Shown: positions 34,541 to 46,415 of the stretch, piece by piece | Layout of the letters: every line of letters begins with the position of its first letter | Position numbering within the stretch: the stretch's first letter is position 1 | DNA from: Helianthus annuus | Taxonomy: Eukaryota > Streptophyta > Magnoliopsida > Asterales > Asteraceae | Reading direction: 5' to 3' | DNA length: 64,000 nucleotides | NCBI RefSeq assembly: GCF_002127325.2 | Contig: NC_035444.2 | Coordinates: forward strand, 79,109,392-79,173,391 | The notes under the pieces: model-generated | Database searches by the model: none | What the model was told of the DNA's origin: nothing | The model's input: only the letters and a program-made list of their open reading frames with translations | Made by a program: the position numbers and the translations under genes

Positions 34541-35440
34541 TATTAACTAGGGTTAAGACCCACCCGCGTTGCGGCGCGAGTATATCGTAAACATTGAATA
34601 GATTAGTCCAAACGTTATATGATGCATTAACCATATGAAAACACATATTTAGACGTATCCAGTTGAACTCAGTGTAACCTGTATAAGCATTGTGATTGGA
34701 TCAAACATAAAGTAAATGGAATTCATATCGAACAATCATAACGTATTATATGTGACCCAACTTATACAATGAAAACGTAAAGGGTATGAAGGAAAATATG
34801 CACATGTAATCGAAAGGGATTAATTAGAGCTTTCGAGAAAAGGGAAGAAAAAGAAACCATAATTTGACTCCACTCGGTTCGAAACAAATTTCATGAAACG
34901 TACATAAAATAAACACGAAAACATATTATATTTGACCTGAATCATTTTTCAAAAAAGTTTACGTCGAAAAGTAGAACAACTTGAATTTATACGAAAACGC
35001 ACATAGAAATATGCACGTGAAAATGGTTTCGTTAAATGAAAACGTATTATATTTGACCTGACTCGTCTGTAAAAAAATTTTACGTCGGAATGTAGAAGAA
35101 ATCATATTTACACATACCCGTACATAAAATATGCATGTAAAAAATAGATTTTAAGTAAAAGAAGTATAGGGGTAAACCGAAACAAAAAATTAGTAAAAAA
35201 ATTAAGAGGTTAAAAACGTTTGTAAAACCGTGCCAAGTAGCACCAATGCCACAATCACATCGACTCTCAACATCGTAAAAATAAAATAGATAAAATGGTA
35301 AAAATTACACTGAACGAAAAGCTGACTAAAATCGTTGAACCACACACACCCGTTACAGTGTCTTAATACGAAGAAATTAACCAAAAACATAAAACGTAAA
35401 AAAATAATAACTTAGTCGATCTACAACATTTTTATTTTTT
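34541..35440 (+). mobile_element. Helitron-like end and internal repeats (tentative)
   Basis: aactagggttaagaccc followed by cgcgttgcggcgcgag (34547-34582) resembles plant Helitron 5' termini. Downstream a block with aaaacgtattatatttgacc recurs (about 34735, 34918 and 35040) with variants of tttacgtcggaatgtag. I see no matching CTRR hairpin end, so the call is weak. Confidence 0.35.
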
Positions 35441-35725
35441 TATTTTTAAGTTAAATGTCCATTTGCGTTCGTTTTTATTTGTTTGCGTTCGTTTATGTTC
35501 ACTTGCGTTCGTATGTGTTCGAAACAAGTGTTCACGAACTGTTCATGAACAACTGAATTTCCTTAACGAACGAACATGAACATAAACTTATGTTCGGTAC
35601 GCATTCGTGAACAGTCCGCGAACATGTTAATTTCCTTAACGAACGAATACGAACATGAACACGAACATAATTTTGTTCGTGTTCGTGTTCGTTCGGTTCG
35701 TTTGGTTCTTTTACTGTCCTAGTTT
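35441..35725. mobile_element. Relic of the hAT MITE family
   Basis: Dense GTTCGT/ACGAAC motifs and a right end gttcgttcggttcgtttggt then ctgtcctag resemble the right half of the element at 6538-7207. Termini and target duplication have decayed. Confidence 0.6.
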
Positions 35726-37560
35726 CATATATTTCAAAATTATTTATTAGTGAAATAAATTTTGATCAACACACACTTAGGATTAGTAATTATTTACTAT
35801 GATTTATTATTTAAGTCCGTATATATTTGTGGTTCAACTTTACATGTTTTTTTAATTGCCTAAATTACGTCAACTACATATAAAATTATCTTAAACTCAA
35901 ATATTTATATAATTTAATAATTAAACAAAATTGGATTATTATAGGCATCGACTGTCTGCCATCCTCAAGATGTTTTTCAATCTAAATACATTGACAGCCT
36001 AGCCTAATCATCAAAACGCATAGTCATCCAAAAGCGTTAATCATCAAGATGCATCGTCATCCAATGACAACGCCTGCCTACATCGTCAAGACACGTCTCT
36101 ATGCGAAGACAACGACTCCCTACATCACTAAGTCATCGCCATTACGAGAACGACTACCAACACACAAGACTACAAACACTTTGCATAAAATACATGTACG
36201 CCTGACATCATTTAAGCACTTGTGTCAGCCAAAAACGTTAAACATAAAAGTTGACAATATAACCTTAACTCGTAGTGAATCTACGCAATTATAACTTTAA
36301 CTAGACGAGAACCCTCTACCAAACTCGAGAACCAGAACATGCACACACACCAGCTGTTAAAACCTGAAAATTCCTACATCAGGTTCACGCGCGAATTCCA
36401 CTAGATTGCGTCGAGTCGTTTGGAGGTTATTACCGGATGTGAATGGATTAATGCTATTTACTTTAAGCAACCATCATTATGACCAAACAAATATGAAATA
36501 TTTCATAGCCACTTAGTTGAAATATTAGAGGTTGCCAAAATTAATAGAGTTCGTTTTTTTTTAATAGATAAACTTGGATACCATAGGGATTGAACTGATA
36601 ACCTCCATTTATCCTACACCTTATCTAGCTCACCAACATCATTAAGCTATTCCCAATAGATTATAATAGAATTCCTCTTGTCGTTAATGATTTATATTAA
36701 TGTTTTACATTTTACAAATACTGCCATATGTTATAGTTTGTTTTGTTTTGTCACCACTATCTCAAACATTTAATTCTGGAAATTAGACTAGACTTATGAT
36801 GCAATTCATCTTGATAATATTTTTTGTTTAAACACTCACTAACAACGAATGAGACCCGTTGTGTTAAAAAGAAAATAAGAAGATACACTTCATTTGACCT
36901 GTTACAGAATGCTATGGAAATCAACTATGGTGTTACACATTTTGACACCTTTAGATAAATTACATGACAATCAAATTAATGATAGACTAATGGAGTTTCA
37001 TTAGTGAATATCTTAAAATACACATTACATGACTCGGTTACTTAGACTACGTTTGGCAAACATCAAAAGTGTTTAGAATCAGTTCCTACCCTACCCTACC
37101 TTACCAGCGGGTACAAACCGGTTCCGGACCCAGGTTTAGAAAAAGGAACCGCCGAAACCGGTTCCACCTCTACCCAGTCAAAACCCGGACCCGAACCGAT
37201 AAAAACCCGGCCAAACTGATCAAAACCCAGTTAGAAACATGAACGTTCGCAGAAACAGTTGTTGACATTTTGAACAAACCTAGACCCGGTCCTAAAAAAC
37301 CGTTTTGTACACCTCTACTTAGTCTAAATTTAATGATATGTATTTTGTTATCAAATATTCAATTTAGTGGTTTGTGCACAACCATTAGTACCATTAAGAT
37401 GCGCTACCTGTTAGGGACCACGTATTATCTCCATTCAAACCAATGAAAGGTTGGTGTCTATATTCACTCATTCAAAGTGAATAGAATTGTTCAAGTTTCA
37501 AGCCAATGTATACCTGCTTGTTTATTTATTTATGTATCAAAGTCTAATAAGCTGTAAAGA
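35726..37560. other. Unassigned DNA
   Basis: AT-rich, no supported gene. At 37080-37318 there is a patch rich in aaccggttcc, ending ccgttttgtacacctcta, which may be a decayed hAT-type MITE. Confidence 0.35.
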
Positions 37561-37796
37561 GTAATGAGTAACGACCCCTTTGGCGTCGGCCACCGCCCAG
37601 CGGCCTCTGCCCGCCTCTCGTCCTCCCCTTCCCCTTCCCCTTTGGCCTTGGCCCCGACCTCTTGTCCTCCCCATTGGCTTCGGCCACCGCCACGGCCTCC
37701 ACCCCGAACCGTGGTGGCCCGGTCCTCCTCCAACGCCGCATCCCTCAATGTCATCTTCCTTTGTCTTTTATCTCTAAGGTTAATCATATCTTGTAA

Positions 37797-38192
37797 CCTG
37801 CAACAATACAAAATTTGTAAGCTAATAATATACAACACTTACTATACAGTCATACAGATCGTGAAATCACTTACCCGATGTATGACAACTCCAGGGCTAT
37901 TATTTCGCTTCTTGCGGAGGCTCTGGGAAAGAAATAACATGTATTCCTGTAACAAATAGATATAAACTTGGTTATATCAGGTAATTATGAAAAAAGAGAT
38001 CCTGGATCAAAAAACGTGTTTTAAATCGGTCGGCCTTCTTCGGTTTGGAAAATATTATATATATAATACATTAGAGGTGAATGAACCAGTTTTGTATCTA
38101 CCTGTTTAGTCTCATCCCTCATTACAACATCAAATTTCTCCATAAAGTATTCCATATAACTACTCTCAAAGTACCTAAAAGGCTCCGGTCCC
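37797..38192 (-). pseudogene. Possible small exons of an unidentified gene fragment
   Basis: Reading minus: a 91-base segment (38192-38102) lies between tttattAG and CAG/GTAGAT. A 72-base segment (37946-37875) lies between ttgttacAG and CGG/GTAAGT. A third acceptor, ttgttgcAG, sits at 37798. The first two join in phase to about 54 codons, beginning GPEPFRYFESSYMEYF and reaching NNSPGVVIHR. The third segment gives five more codons and a stop in this frame. A GC-rich patch (37570-37745) follows. I do not recognise the protein. Splice-like sites occur by chance, so this is only a candidate. Confidence 0.3.
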
Positions 38193-38204
38193 CTAATAAA
38201 TAAA

Positions 38205-38756
38205 GGGAAAAGTTCTTGTACAAATAATCATAACATACTAAACATACAAATTGACGGAAAACTCAAAAAGACAAAGTGGCATTTTTGTAATTATCAATAA
38301 CTATCAAAGTTATTCTACAAATATACCTAAAAAACCTAACCCCCCTCCCCAACCCCCAAAAACCTAAAAAAAACCTACCCCCCACCCCCCAAAAACCTAA
38401 AAAAAACCTAACCCCCCCACCCCATCCAAGCTAAAATGCTAAAAACTAAACCCCAAAAAAACCTAAAAAATTAAAAAAAACACACACAAATTATTTTATT
38501 TTATTAACATTTTTTATTAAAAAATCGCTACTTTTAGTAGCAGCAAAAAAAAAATTTTTTGCTAACAAAATGTAGCGATTTTTTTATAAAAAACATTAAA
38601 AAAATTGTGTTTTTTAGGTATTTTTGGTTGAGTTCACATTTGTATAGTAACTTTGATAGTTGGTGGTAATTACAAAAATGTCACCTTATCTTTTTGAGTT
38701 TTCCTTCAATTTGTATGTTTAGTATGTTAAGATTATTTGTATTTGATCTTTTGTCA
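38205..38756. mobile_element. Mutator-type MITE with long inverted repeats, 552 bp
   Basis: Arms of about 140-160 bp (38205-38345 and about 38610-38756) are inverted copies, sharing for example aacatactaaacatacaaat. The centre is itself palindromic (aaaaatcgctac...gtagcgattttt, about 38521-38585). A 9-bp duplication ataaataaa flanks it (38196-38204, 38757-38765), the length made by Mutator transposases. The left end GGGAAAAG fits; the right end is mutated. No transposase. Confidence 0.7.
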
Positions 38757-38765
38757 ATAAATAAA

Positions 38766-39150
38766 GGGTGAGGGTATTGATACACCCCTACTTTTCAAGT
38801 GCTCACCCCCCAGAGGTGGCATATAGGGCAATAAGGGGAGTATATAGTGTGAAAGCAATTAATGTGCCAGAAAAAGGGTTTTGATAAGCCTCTCATTGCC
38901 CTATGAGAGGCGTATAAGGTTGTGGTAGTTGGAGCATTTATCCCTATACGCCTCTCATTGAGCAATGAGAGGCTTATCGGCACGACTTTTGATGAATTTA
39001 AGTTATAATTACTGACATGAAAGGAGTTCAGTCTGAAAAAGCGTGAAAGTGACCCATATGACCCTTATCGACCTATACGACCCTTATCGACCAAAAATGT
39101 TTATTTACCCAAGCATACATGATTTATTTGATTCAAAATTTTTCAATCCC
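38766..39150. repeat. Nested perfect inverted repeats
   Basis: gataagcctctcattg (38883-38898) pairs with 38963-38978 (16 of 16). atgagaggcgtata (38903-38916) pairs with 38945-38958 (14 of 14). Each half also folds on itself through gcctctcat/atgagaggc. Related motifs with gtatagggcaatgag lie at 42936-43100. At 39049-39092 a gacccttatcgacc unit repeats. Confidence 0.6.
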
Positions 39151-39203
<53 letters not shown>

Positions 39204-39240
39204 TAAAGTAATAATAATAATAAGTAATAATAATAATAAA
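39151..39240. repeat. (ATA)n microsatellite
   Basis: An almost uninterrupted run of ataataat, then a broken continuation. Confidence 0.9.
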
Positions 39241-39629
39241 CTTAATAAAAATAACATATGCACACTAAAAAAACGATGATATAACTAGACCCGGCAAATG
39301 ACTTAATAAATTTATAAATAGCAATAATTAATATGTCATAAATATAGAACTCAGAAAACTTACACTCTCTTGCCAAAAATTATACTATTTTTTTTTTTTT
39401 GAAAAACCATCATCCTTATGCAAGACAACTGTTAAAATATGAACAAAAAAGTAATTTTTTTTGCCACAAAATAGTTTAGTTATTTAACTCATAGACATTT
39501 AACTTACAGTCATAAACCTTGATATCTCCCTTCACATTGGTTGTTGAAAGGTTTGTTTGATTAAGGAATTGGTTAACCCTATAACAAGAATCAAGTGGTG
39601 AATTTGATATCAGTAATTCTTATTAATGA
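39241..39629. other. Unassigned AT-rich DNA
   Basis: Poly-T and poly-A tracts (about 39390-39402); no gene seen. Confidence 0.4.
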
Positions 39630-40116
39630 CTTCCTTGGGACTATGATGTTTAAGAAACGGCGTCTTAAACTCCTCCCATGTCATGGCCTTAGCCGCTTCG
39701 CTTCCAATCTCTTTCTTTTTGTTATCCTACCAGTCTTTCGCTTGACCCCTTAATTGACCCATACCATAGGCTACGTAGTCATCTTAATCATAATGTGTCC
39801 TCTCGAATACCCCCTCGATATCGCTGAGCCACCGTTGGCATACTGTTGGGTCAACCTCCACATTATATACTGGCGGCTTGCATGCCATGAATTCCTTGTA
39901 TGAACAAGGCTTTCGTCCTCCGGATTTTTCTTTTGCTAAATTAGCATTATCTTCCAGTTTCTTCATTCTCTCGTCTACTATCGACAGAACCGTGTTTGGA
40001 ATCTTATCAATAAAACCAGATAAACTATTTTTGATTGCCTTTCCAACCTCCTCATCAATCACTTCCCTCATTTGTTCGGTGACTCTTGGCACCGCATCAT
40101 CATTACCTCCACCCGC
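39630..40116 (-). pseudogene. gag: N-terminal gag fragment of a reverse-strand gypsy element
   Basis: Read minus from ATG 40116 (MAGGGNDDAVPRVTEQ). An acidic/basic helical region leads to KPCSYKEFMACKPP (about 39906-39865), then VCQRWLSDIEGVFERTHYD, the usual start of the chromovirus gag core. A stop comes at 39784, but the next bases still read as gag (QLRGQAKDW, then TWEEFK) down to about 39640, where similarity ends. The LTR and primer binding site lie just upstream in the right order. The rest of the element is missing. Confidence 0.75.
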
Positions 40117-40376
40117 CATCTTTAATACTGAAATGTTTACATCAACCGTTAAACATTTCATTTATAACATATGGTTTACTTGTTTTGGTTTAATCAAGTT
40201 CATAACTTGATTCAACCGTTCTTGTTTCATGCATTTCCCGTGTTTGAGTGAGCTTACACACTCTTTTCGTGCATATAAGTTCATGTTTCATTTTTATATT
40301 CTCTAAATCTACTTATAAATTAACTCTTACCGGATGCTTGATCAAGCTTGAACCGAACACACTTTATTGACAACCC

Positions 40377-40392
40377 TTAGCTCTGATTACCA
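40377..40392 (-). promoter_or_regulatory. Primer binding site, variant
   Basis: On minus TGGTAATCAGAGCTAA: the tRNA-Met type site with one extra A. It starts three bases from the LTR end. Confidence 0.65.
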
Positions 40393-40395
40393 ACT

Positions 40396-42587
40396 TGTAA
40401 GACCCAACTTAATGTAACAAGATTAATGATACAAAACAAGGAATTGATACTAAAATATCAAGTTTACAAAAACTTTCTTGATTAAAAGACCATATTTGAT
40501 TCTGAAATTTCAGTTAAAAGGAAAATATCCATTAAACATACAAAACATAACTTCAAGTGTCTACTAAATAACGTTTGAAACATAGTTCAAGTATCTACAT
40601 AATGCTAAGACAAAATAGATCAAGTGCGGAAGCTTCGTTTAGTGCGTTCGGTTCTTGATAATAGCTTGATCACCATCCGGATTTGGTTCCATATTCACCT
40701 ACGGTCAAAACCATTTAAAATTACTAGTTTGACACTTTAAACACCAAGTATAAACAAGTTCCATACTCAAAGTATCAAAAAAACAAGAAAATCTCGGTTC
40801 TGGGTGCTGGCGTCACGCGAGGGAGGCCGTGGCGTCGCGCCACCGCCGTCGCGTCACGCGAGGGAGGCCGTGGCGTCGCGCCAGCAACGATTTTCGACAG
40901 ATTGTTGTTGTGTTGAGCTGCTAATTTGACCCAGCACTATTTTTCCAAGTTCCAAACTTTAAATCGGCATAACTTTTGACTCAGGCGTCCATTTTAGCCG
41001 ATTCTTTTTCTTACGTGACCGTAATTTAATTACGGACGCGTTTATCAACACATTTTGCATAAAATATCATTTCAAGAGTAGTTGGCTTTTATTTCATCTC
41101 TTGTTTATTCAACCCATTTGTTACAAGTTCCCTAACTTGCATTGTTGACACCTTTAATTTCAAACCATATCACCCGTTTCCATGTTTACCAGTTATGACT
41201 TTCGCTTCCCTCCCGAGAGCGCTCATGTCATAACTATCATGCTTAATCCTAAGGATTTAATCATGCTTTTCGGAATCAATTGGCAAACAAATGTTCCGAA
41301 CTATACTCCCTCTACAAGGACTCATGCTTTTACAATGGAAATGTGTTTCCGTTACACGACCTACACTTGACTATATAACCAATCACAAGTGGTGATTATA
41401 TATTTCTATGTTCGTAACACAACTTGTTTTGACCCGTTTGGGTGCCGAATGGGTGTCAACATTGCTAGATACATCCAAACTCGAATTCTAACTCATGTTT
41501 TGACCCATCTTACTTGTTTAAGGCACTTTGTCACTTCCGTGACTTAATGGTTTCACTTGTTTACCAATTATCAATATAACAAAGTAAGACTAACAATTAA
41601 CGTAATGTAGCGAAACAATAGGTCACGTACAATCAAAGTGTGCCCTTCAAACGTGTATCACTTCCGGCTTGTCCACTTGACGATCCGGATGCTTTACCTA
41701 AAGAGTTCCATTCATCATCAATTTAGAACTCTTTCATAATTCATAATGGACAATTCATTATGATATTCAAATCTGCGTTTTTGTTCGATTCTAAACATCT
41801 TATTCCTCACTTAGGCGTTTCAACAAACACCTAGTTGGTCAAATTCTTACATAATCATTACTAGGTTCTTGACATGTTATTTTCACCTACATTTACTTCG
41901 ATTAGGCGATTTGCACTAAATTTCAACATCAACAATACCGAATTTAACACATGAATTCAGTTTTCTCTAGGATAGTATTCATAATCTTAGTGTTTATCTA
42001 GTCTTTACAAAATCAATAATCACCTACAATGGTGATTAAATCTCTAGAATCATCATGCTAAATTTTAACAAGAATTCTTCTAGGGTTTTATCCCTAAACA
42101 TCATGTTACTTCTAATTTCACCCATGCATCAAGTAATCAAGCTGAATTTTCGTTTTTCACATTTAACCTAGAATTTAAGATGCAACAAAATACCAAAATT
42201 TTGCATACCTTTTGATCCCTGCAACGATGTGATCACAAATTCACGTTTGAAACTTGATTTAGAGCGGATTAGAGGCTTCAATTTGTGAATTTTGTGAGGA
42301 TTTTAGGGTTTGAAGGAAACCCCTGGTCGCCCTCTTCTTCTGATCGATCCCAGCACACCCAGATGTGTGTGTTTGGTGAGTTATTTCATATTTGATCATC
42401 GAAGGTTTAGTTTTTATTAATTTGGTCCCTCAACTTTTGTTTAACTTATAGTTTGGTTGTTTTAACCGTATTATAGGTTACTTCAAGAATTGTAGTTAAC
42501 TAGGTTATAAATTCCAAGTTAGTTAATTCTTGTTTATTTTATACTTTATAATTCTAATATAAAGTTTTATATTTCCGGGGTGTTACA
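40396..42587 (-). mobile_element. 5' LTR of the reverse-strand gypsy element
   Basis: On minus TGTAACACCCCGG...GTTGGGTCTTACA, 2,192 bp, followed by the primer site and gag. A double cluster gcgtcacgcgagggaggccg / tggcgtcgcgcc lies at 40810-40885. No clear TATA box seen. Confidence 0.8.
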
Positions 42588-43229
42588 CCGAACCATTCCA
42601 TTTTATCGATCGCTTATGTCGAAGGTGTCTATTTCATCGTGGCTAAGTTAACGGGATGATTGCCAGATGCCGGTACGAAATGGACATTGAAATACCTCAC
42701 CGAAGTATAGAGGCTATGGAATGGGTGACAATGTACATGTCCCGTATTACACAGGGTAGGGTTGTTACTCGGTAGTAAAAGAACTTCACGAAAAACAATT
42801 TGTTAACTTGGCAAAGGTGTAACATCCGTGAAATATAGTGTACGCAACAATTTTATATTAAAATAATATTAATTAGGGTGTTTTATAACATAAAAACACT
42901 TAATTACCACAATTTTTTTTTGTAAATTAATATCATATGAGTCGTATAGGGCAATGAGTTGACATGCATTTATGACAACTTTTCAGCCGATATGCCTCGT
43001 ATAGCCCGATGAGACTCATATACATCTACTTTTTCTGAAAAGTTGACATGACATTTATGACACACCACTTCTATACGCGTCTCATCGACCCATACGGGTC
43101 TCATTGAACTTCAGTTTCTTTTCTTTTTGTGGTATTATTTTGGCCGTTTGTGGTGGTGTTGGGATTGTGGTTGTGGTGGGTAGGTTGTGGTGGTGGTGGT
43201 GGTGGTGGGTCGGCTATGGTGGTGGTGGT
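42588..43229. other. Unassigned flank with GGT microsatellite
   Basis: 42588-42830 has short coding-like stretches that I could not identify. 42936-43110 carries gtatagggcaatgag-type inverted motifs. 43140-43229 is a GGT/GTG-rich microsatellite ending at the next LTR. Confidence 0.4.
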
Positions 43230-43509
43230 TGTAACACCCCGTGTTTCGAAAGTCAAAGTCAAGATTGAAGTCAAAGGGAGAAAAGGTTGCTAATTGCAAT
43301 CTGTCTCTCCTTGACCAATCCCTGTTTTGACTTCTTTGACTGTATGTAGTCTATTTGATGTTTTACGTTAGTTGTATTATGTGGAGTAATTTGCTAAAAT
43401 CGAAGTAATCGAATTGTTTATCAATACGAATCGCTTTACGACTTTGAATAGTAGGAAGTAACAATGCGATAAAGTTAGTTAACGACAATCGAACTACTAT
43501 AATCATCAT
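43230..43509 (+). mobile_element. Outermost LTR, left part (level 1)
   Basis: Starts TGTAACACCCCGTG and is interrupted at 43509 by the Tat element. It continues at 62936 after one copy of the duplication atcat. Confidence 0.7.
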
Positions 43510-44229
43510 TGTTTTGGTCAAAAATCACACAAGGATAATGCAACCAAATCTGATTTTGTGAGGTATGATGCTTGGTTAATTGTATGAACGATAAGTATAT
43601 GAAATCAACGATGAACACCGAGATTTATACGAGGAAAAAGCCCTTGATCTTTAGAAGATCTCCGGCATAAAAAACCTCGGGTGATGGAAACTACCGATCA
43701 CCAACTATATTGCAAATACAGCATTGATCCTTGTACAACTTCGGAAGAAAACAAGCTCAATACAATGAATTTCTAGTGTAAGTGTGTGTTTTTGCTAAGT
43801 GTTTGCAGAGAATTCGTGTATTGTGTGTATTTTCTATGGTGTGCACGAGTTTTGCCTTTTTTGAGCTTGTTTCCCCTTAAAAAGATTAAAAAAAAAAACA
43901 ACTAACTAACTTCCCGAAAAAGGTTGAAGTCACCCATGACCACCACTAACGGTTATTTCTTCAATATGCACGTGCCTAAAAGCATATTCCACGAGATTCC
44001 AGCAAAGAAGTGGTCCACTACGTCCATTACCTGCATTTACACATTAAAAACGTGACAATTGTAAGTTCTGTTAAGGATCCTGGATCCTCAGACTCGTGAT
44101 CCTCAGACTCTGGATCCTCAGACTCGTGATCCTCAAACTCTGGATCCTCAGACTATCTGCATCATCCATCCGTGATCCATGCCAATTCTCAGGATAGGTG
44201 ATCCTTAGCATAAAATTCATGCCCTAACA
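43510..44229 (-). mobile_element. 3' LTR of the Tat element
   Basis: 720 bp. Contains repeats of ggatcctcagactcgt/ctctggatcctcagac (44093-44155). Confidence 0.88.
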
Positions 44230-44240
44230 ATTGCCCCCAA
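44230..44240 (-). promoter_or_regulatory. Polypurine tract of the Tat element
   Basis: Minus-strand TTGGGGGCAAT directly before the LTR start TGTTAGGGC. Confidence 0.75.
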
Positions 44241-45796
44241 TATGGCAGTTGTGATAAGAATTCACAACTGTCATATTTCCGTTAGTAGTGGATTAGCCGC
44301 TGCTGCTAATAAATAGTCGTTACACTGCCTGTCGTCACTGATAAGGCCTTCTATAATCATCATTGCAAAATATAGAGTTAGAGATAACTCCTCAAATGCC
44401 TTTACAGATAAGAAGATCCTTCTGTTTGTGGAGAATGAATCCTTCTTCACAGTTCGCTGTTAACCTTCCTTGTATAACTTTAGACAGTAGTTCCTAGGGT
44501 GAAGGATCATGGATCCTTGAACAATAGGCAGGATAATGGGTGGTGGATGGATCCTCTGTTTGGGGGATGAAGCCACTCGTTATCCTTCCGTCTTTTATTT
44601 TCTGCACTACAAAGACCCGTAAACAATGGACACCCTTTGCCAACCCATGTGGACGGGCCACGTTTTGCGGGTAGAAACGTGGGTTGGCAATTTTGACAAC
44701 CTTAAAAGGTTTAATGTTTTGTGAATAAAATAACTTTAACTTTTTGGCTATCTCCCGTATTGCTATCCTTATGTATCCTTTAGTTTTCAATTGTTGTGAT
44801 ATACATTTGTTTGAATAAGAAAAGTTAAACAAATTAAGTTCAAGAATTTTAGGATATGATCCATGATCAAATATCCTATAGTCGAAAAGTTCCGAAATGT
44901 AGTATATTTTAAGGATCATAAGTTCAGTTGTCAAAGTATAAGGGTTATTCAAATGAATAATGAATAAAATCAAAATAGTTAAGGATCATACCTGAGAATC
45001 CAAGTTAGGATCCTAACCTTTATCATTATAAACAAGATAACCATAAGACAAACCTTAATGGAAGGTAAGGATCAAGGATCCTTGGTCGTTTGTCTCCAAA
45101 AACCTGAAATAGGATACAACTTGGGACTAAGCCAATATAAGATAAGAGTTAGTAACTGGGGACAAGCCCAACAAACTGGGGACAAGCCCAAATAAACGGA
45201 TGTAAACTGGGGTCAAGCTCATATAAACGGATGTAAACTGGGGTCAAGCCCATATAAACGGATGTAAACTGGGGTCAAGCCCATATAACTTGTGTAAACT
45301 GGAGTATGGCCCTCACTGGCGACTATCCAAACTTAGTGACATGAAAATGCCAAAACCTTAGCTAACGTGAAAACGTTAGAAACCTTAGGAACGGATGTAT
45401 GGTACGTCTACCATTATACGTAGGATCCTGGGTACAACCAGTACAATGAAATTGTCAGCCCCTAAAACGAGTACTGGTCGCACTGCCTTGAACTGCACCA
45501 GGATCATCGTGCGCTACTGGCGAAACTGGGGACAGGCCCAAACTGGGGACAAGCCCATAAACTTTGGAGAGTTGGCCAACCACTTTGATCTTCTGTAAAA
45601 TGATAACAACTCTGCAAAAGCTTAAACTTTGTGAAAATAGATGTTAACTGATTAACATCTTTAACTTATGATAAGTAATAAGTATAAAATGAATGAAAAT
45701 GAAAGTAATGTGTTACCAAATGTAGAATCATATATCCTTTGAGGATCCTGGATCCTTAATCAGAATACCGGTATCGCTGAGGATCCCTGATCCTTC
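44241..45796 (-). other. 3' non-coding region of the Tat element
   Basis: No supported gene. A roughly 31-bp tandem repeat, aaactggggtcaagcccata plus taaacggatgt, occurs about five times at 45152-45310, with a further piece near 45525-45560. Scattered aggatc(a/c)tggatcctt motifs. Confidence 0.6.
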
Positions 45797-46402
45797 TTAC
45801 TTAAAGTATTTTTTAAGATGGACAACATTCCAAGCTCTTGGTAGGAGATCACCATCCATTGTTAAAAAATGATATGCCCCCTTTCCTGATTCAGCTTCAA
45901 TTAGATAGGGGTCTTCCCACTTCGGTGCTAGCTTTCCATCAGAAGGATTTGTAGTGTTCTGGAATGCTTTTCTTAGCACAAAATCACCAACTTGAAATCT
46001 TCTAATCCTGACATTCTTGTTGTATGCTCCAGCCATTCTTTGTTGATAACTGGCTATTTCCCTTTTTTCCGACTTTGAGCAAAAGCTTCTTCTTAGGATG
46101 CAGATGTTATGTTGGTTGGTGTAGAATATTACTGTGTCTTTGACAAGCATCACATTTCTTTGTGTATTCCACAGCATACATCTTCATGGTAGGCCAATAG
46201 TATCCTGTTCTAAGGATCCTTGAGAATAGTGCTCTGCCCCTAGTGTGGTTTCCACAGTCTCCTTGACTTTGAAAGCTTTAGGATTTTGTCCTGTAGGGAT
46301 CCCTCCATGTTGTATATATCTTAGGATTGGAAGGATCCAGGATCCTGAATTCGACAGTGCAGGATCACCAGGTATGATTGCAGAATCCTCCACTATCTCC
46401 AT
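45797..46402 (-). pseudogene. pol: Tat integrase remnant (core deleted)
   Basis: The N-terminal part shows YIQHGGIPTGQNPKAFK (about 46350-46300). A remnant of the zinc-binding domain reads YTKKCDACQRHSNI near 46160-46120. The sequence then jumps to the C-terminal domain, with RRFQVGDFVLRKAF and WEDPYLI, ending at 45797. The catalytic D-D-E core is missing, so it could not insert DNA. Confidence 0.65.
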
Positions 46403-46415
46403 GGCTACATGATCC

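Noticed and set aside
37530..37838. GC-rich frames on both strands (Gly/Arg/Ala-rich, Pro-rich)
   Set aside because: Overlapping open frames in several phases reflect a GC-rich patch; none continues in phase from the exon-like segments.
39043..39279. 78-codon frame with a long Ile run
   Set aside because: Translation of the (ATA)n microsatellite.
44494..44973. 159-codon reverse frame in the Tat 3' region
   Set aside because: Located after the integrase remnant; no recognisable motif and AT-rich composition. A Tat accessory ORF cannot be excluded but is not supported.
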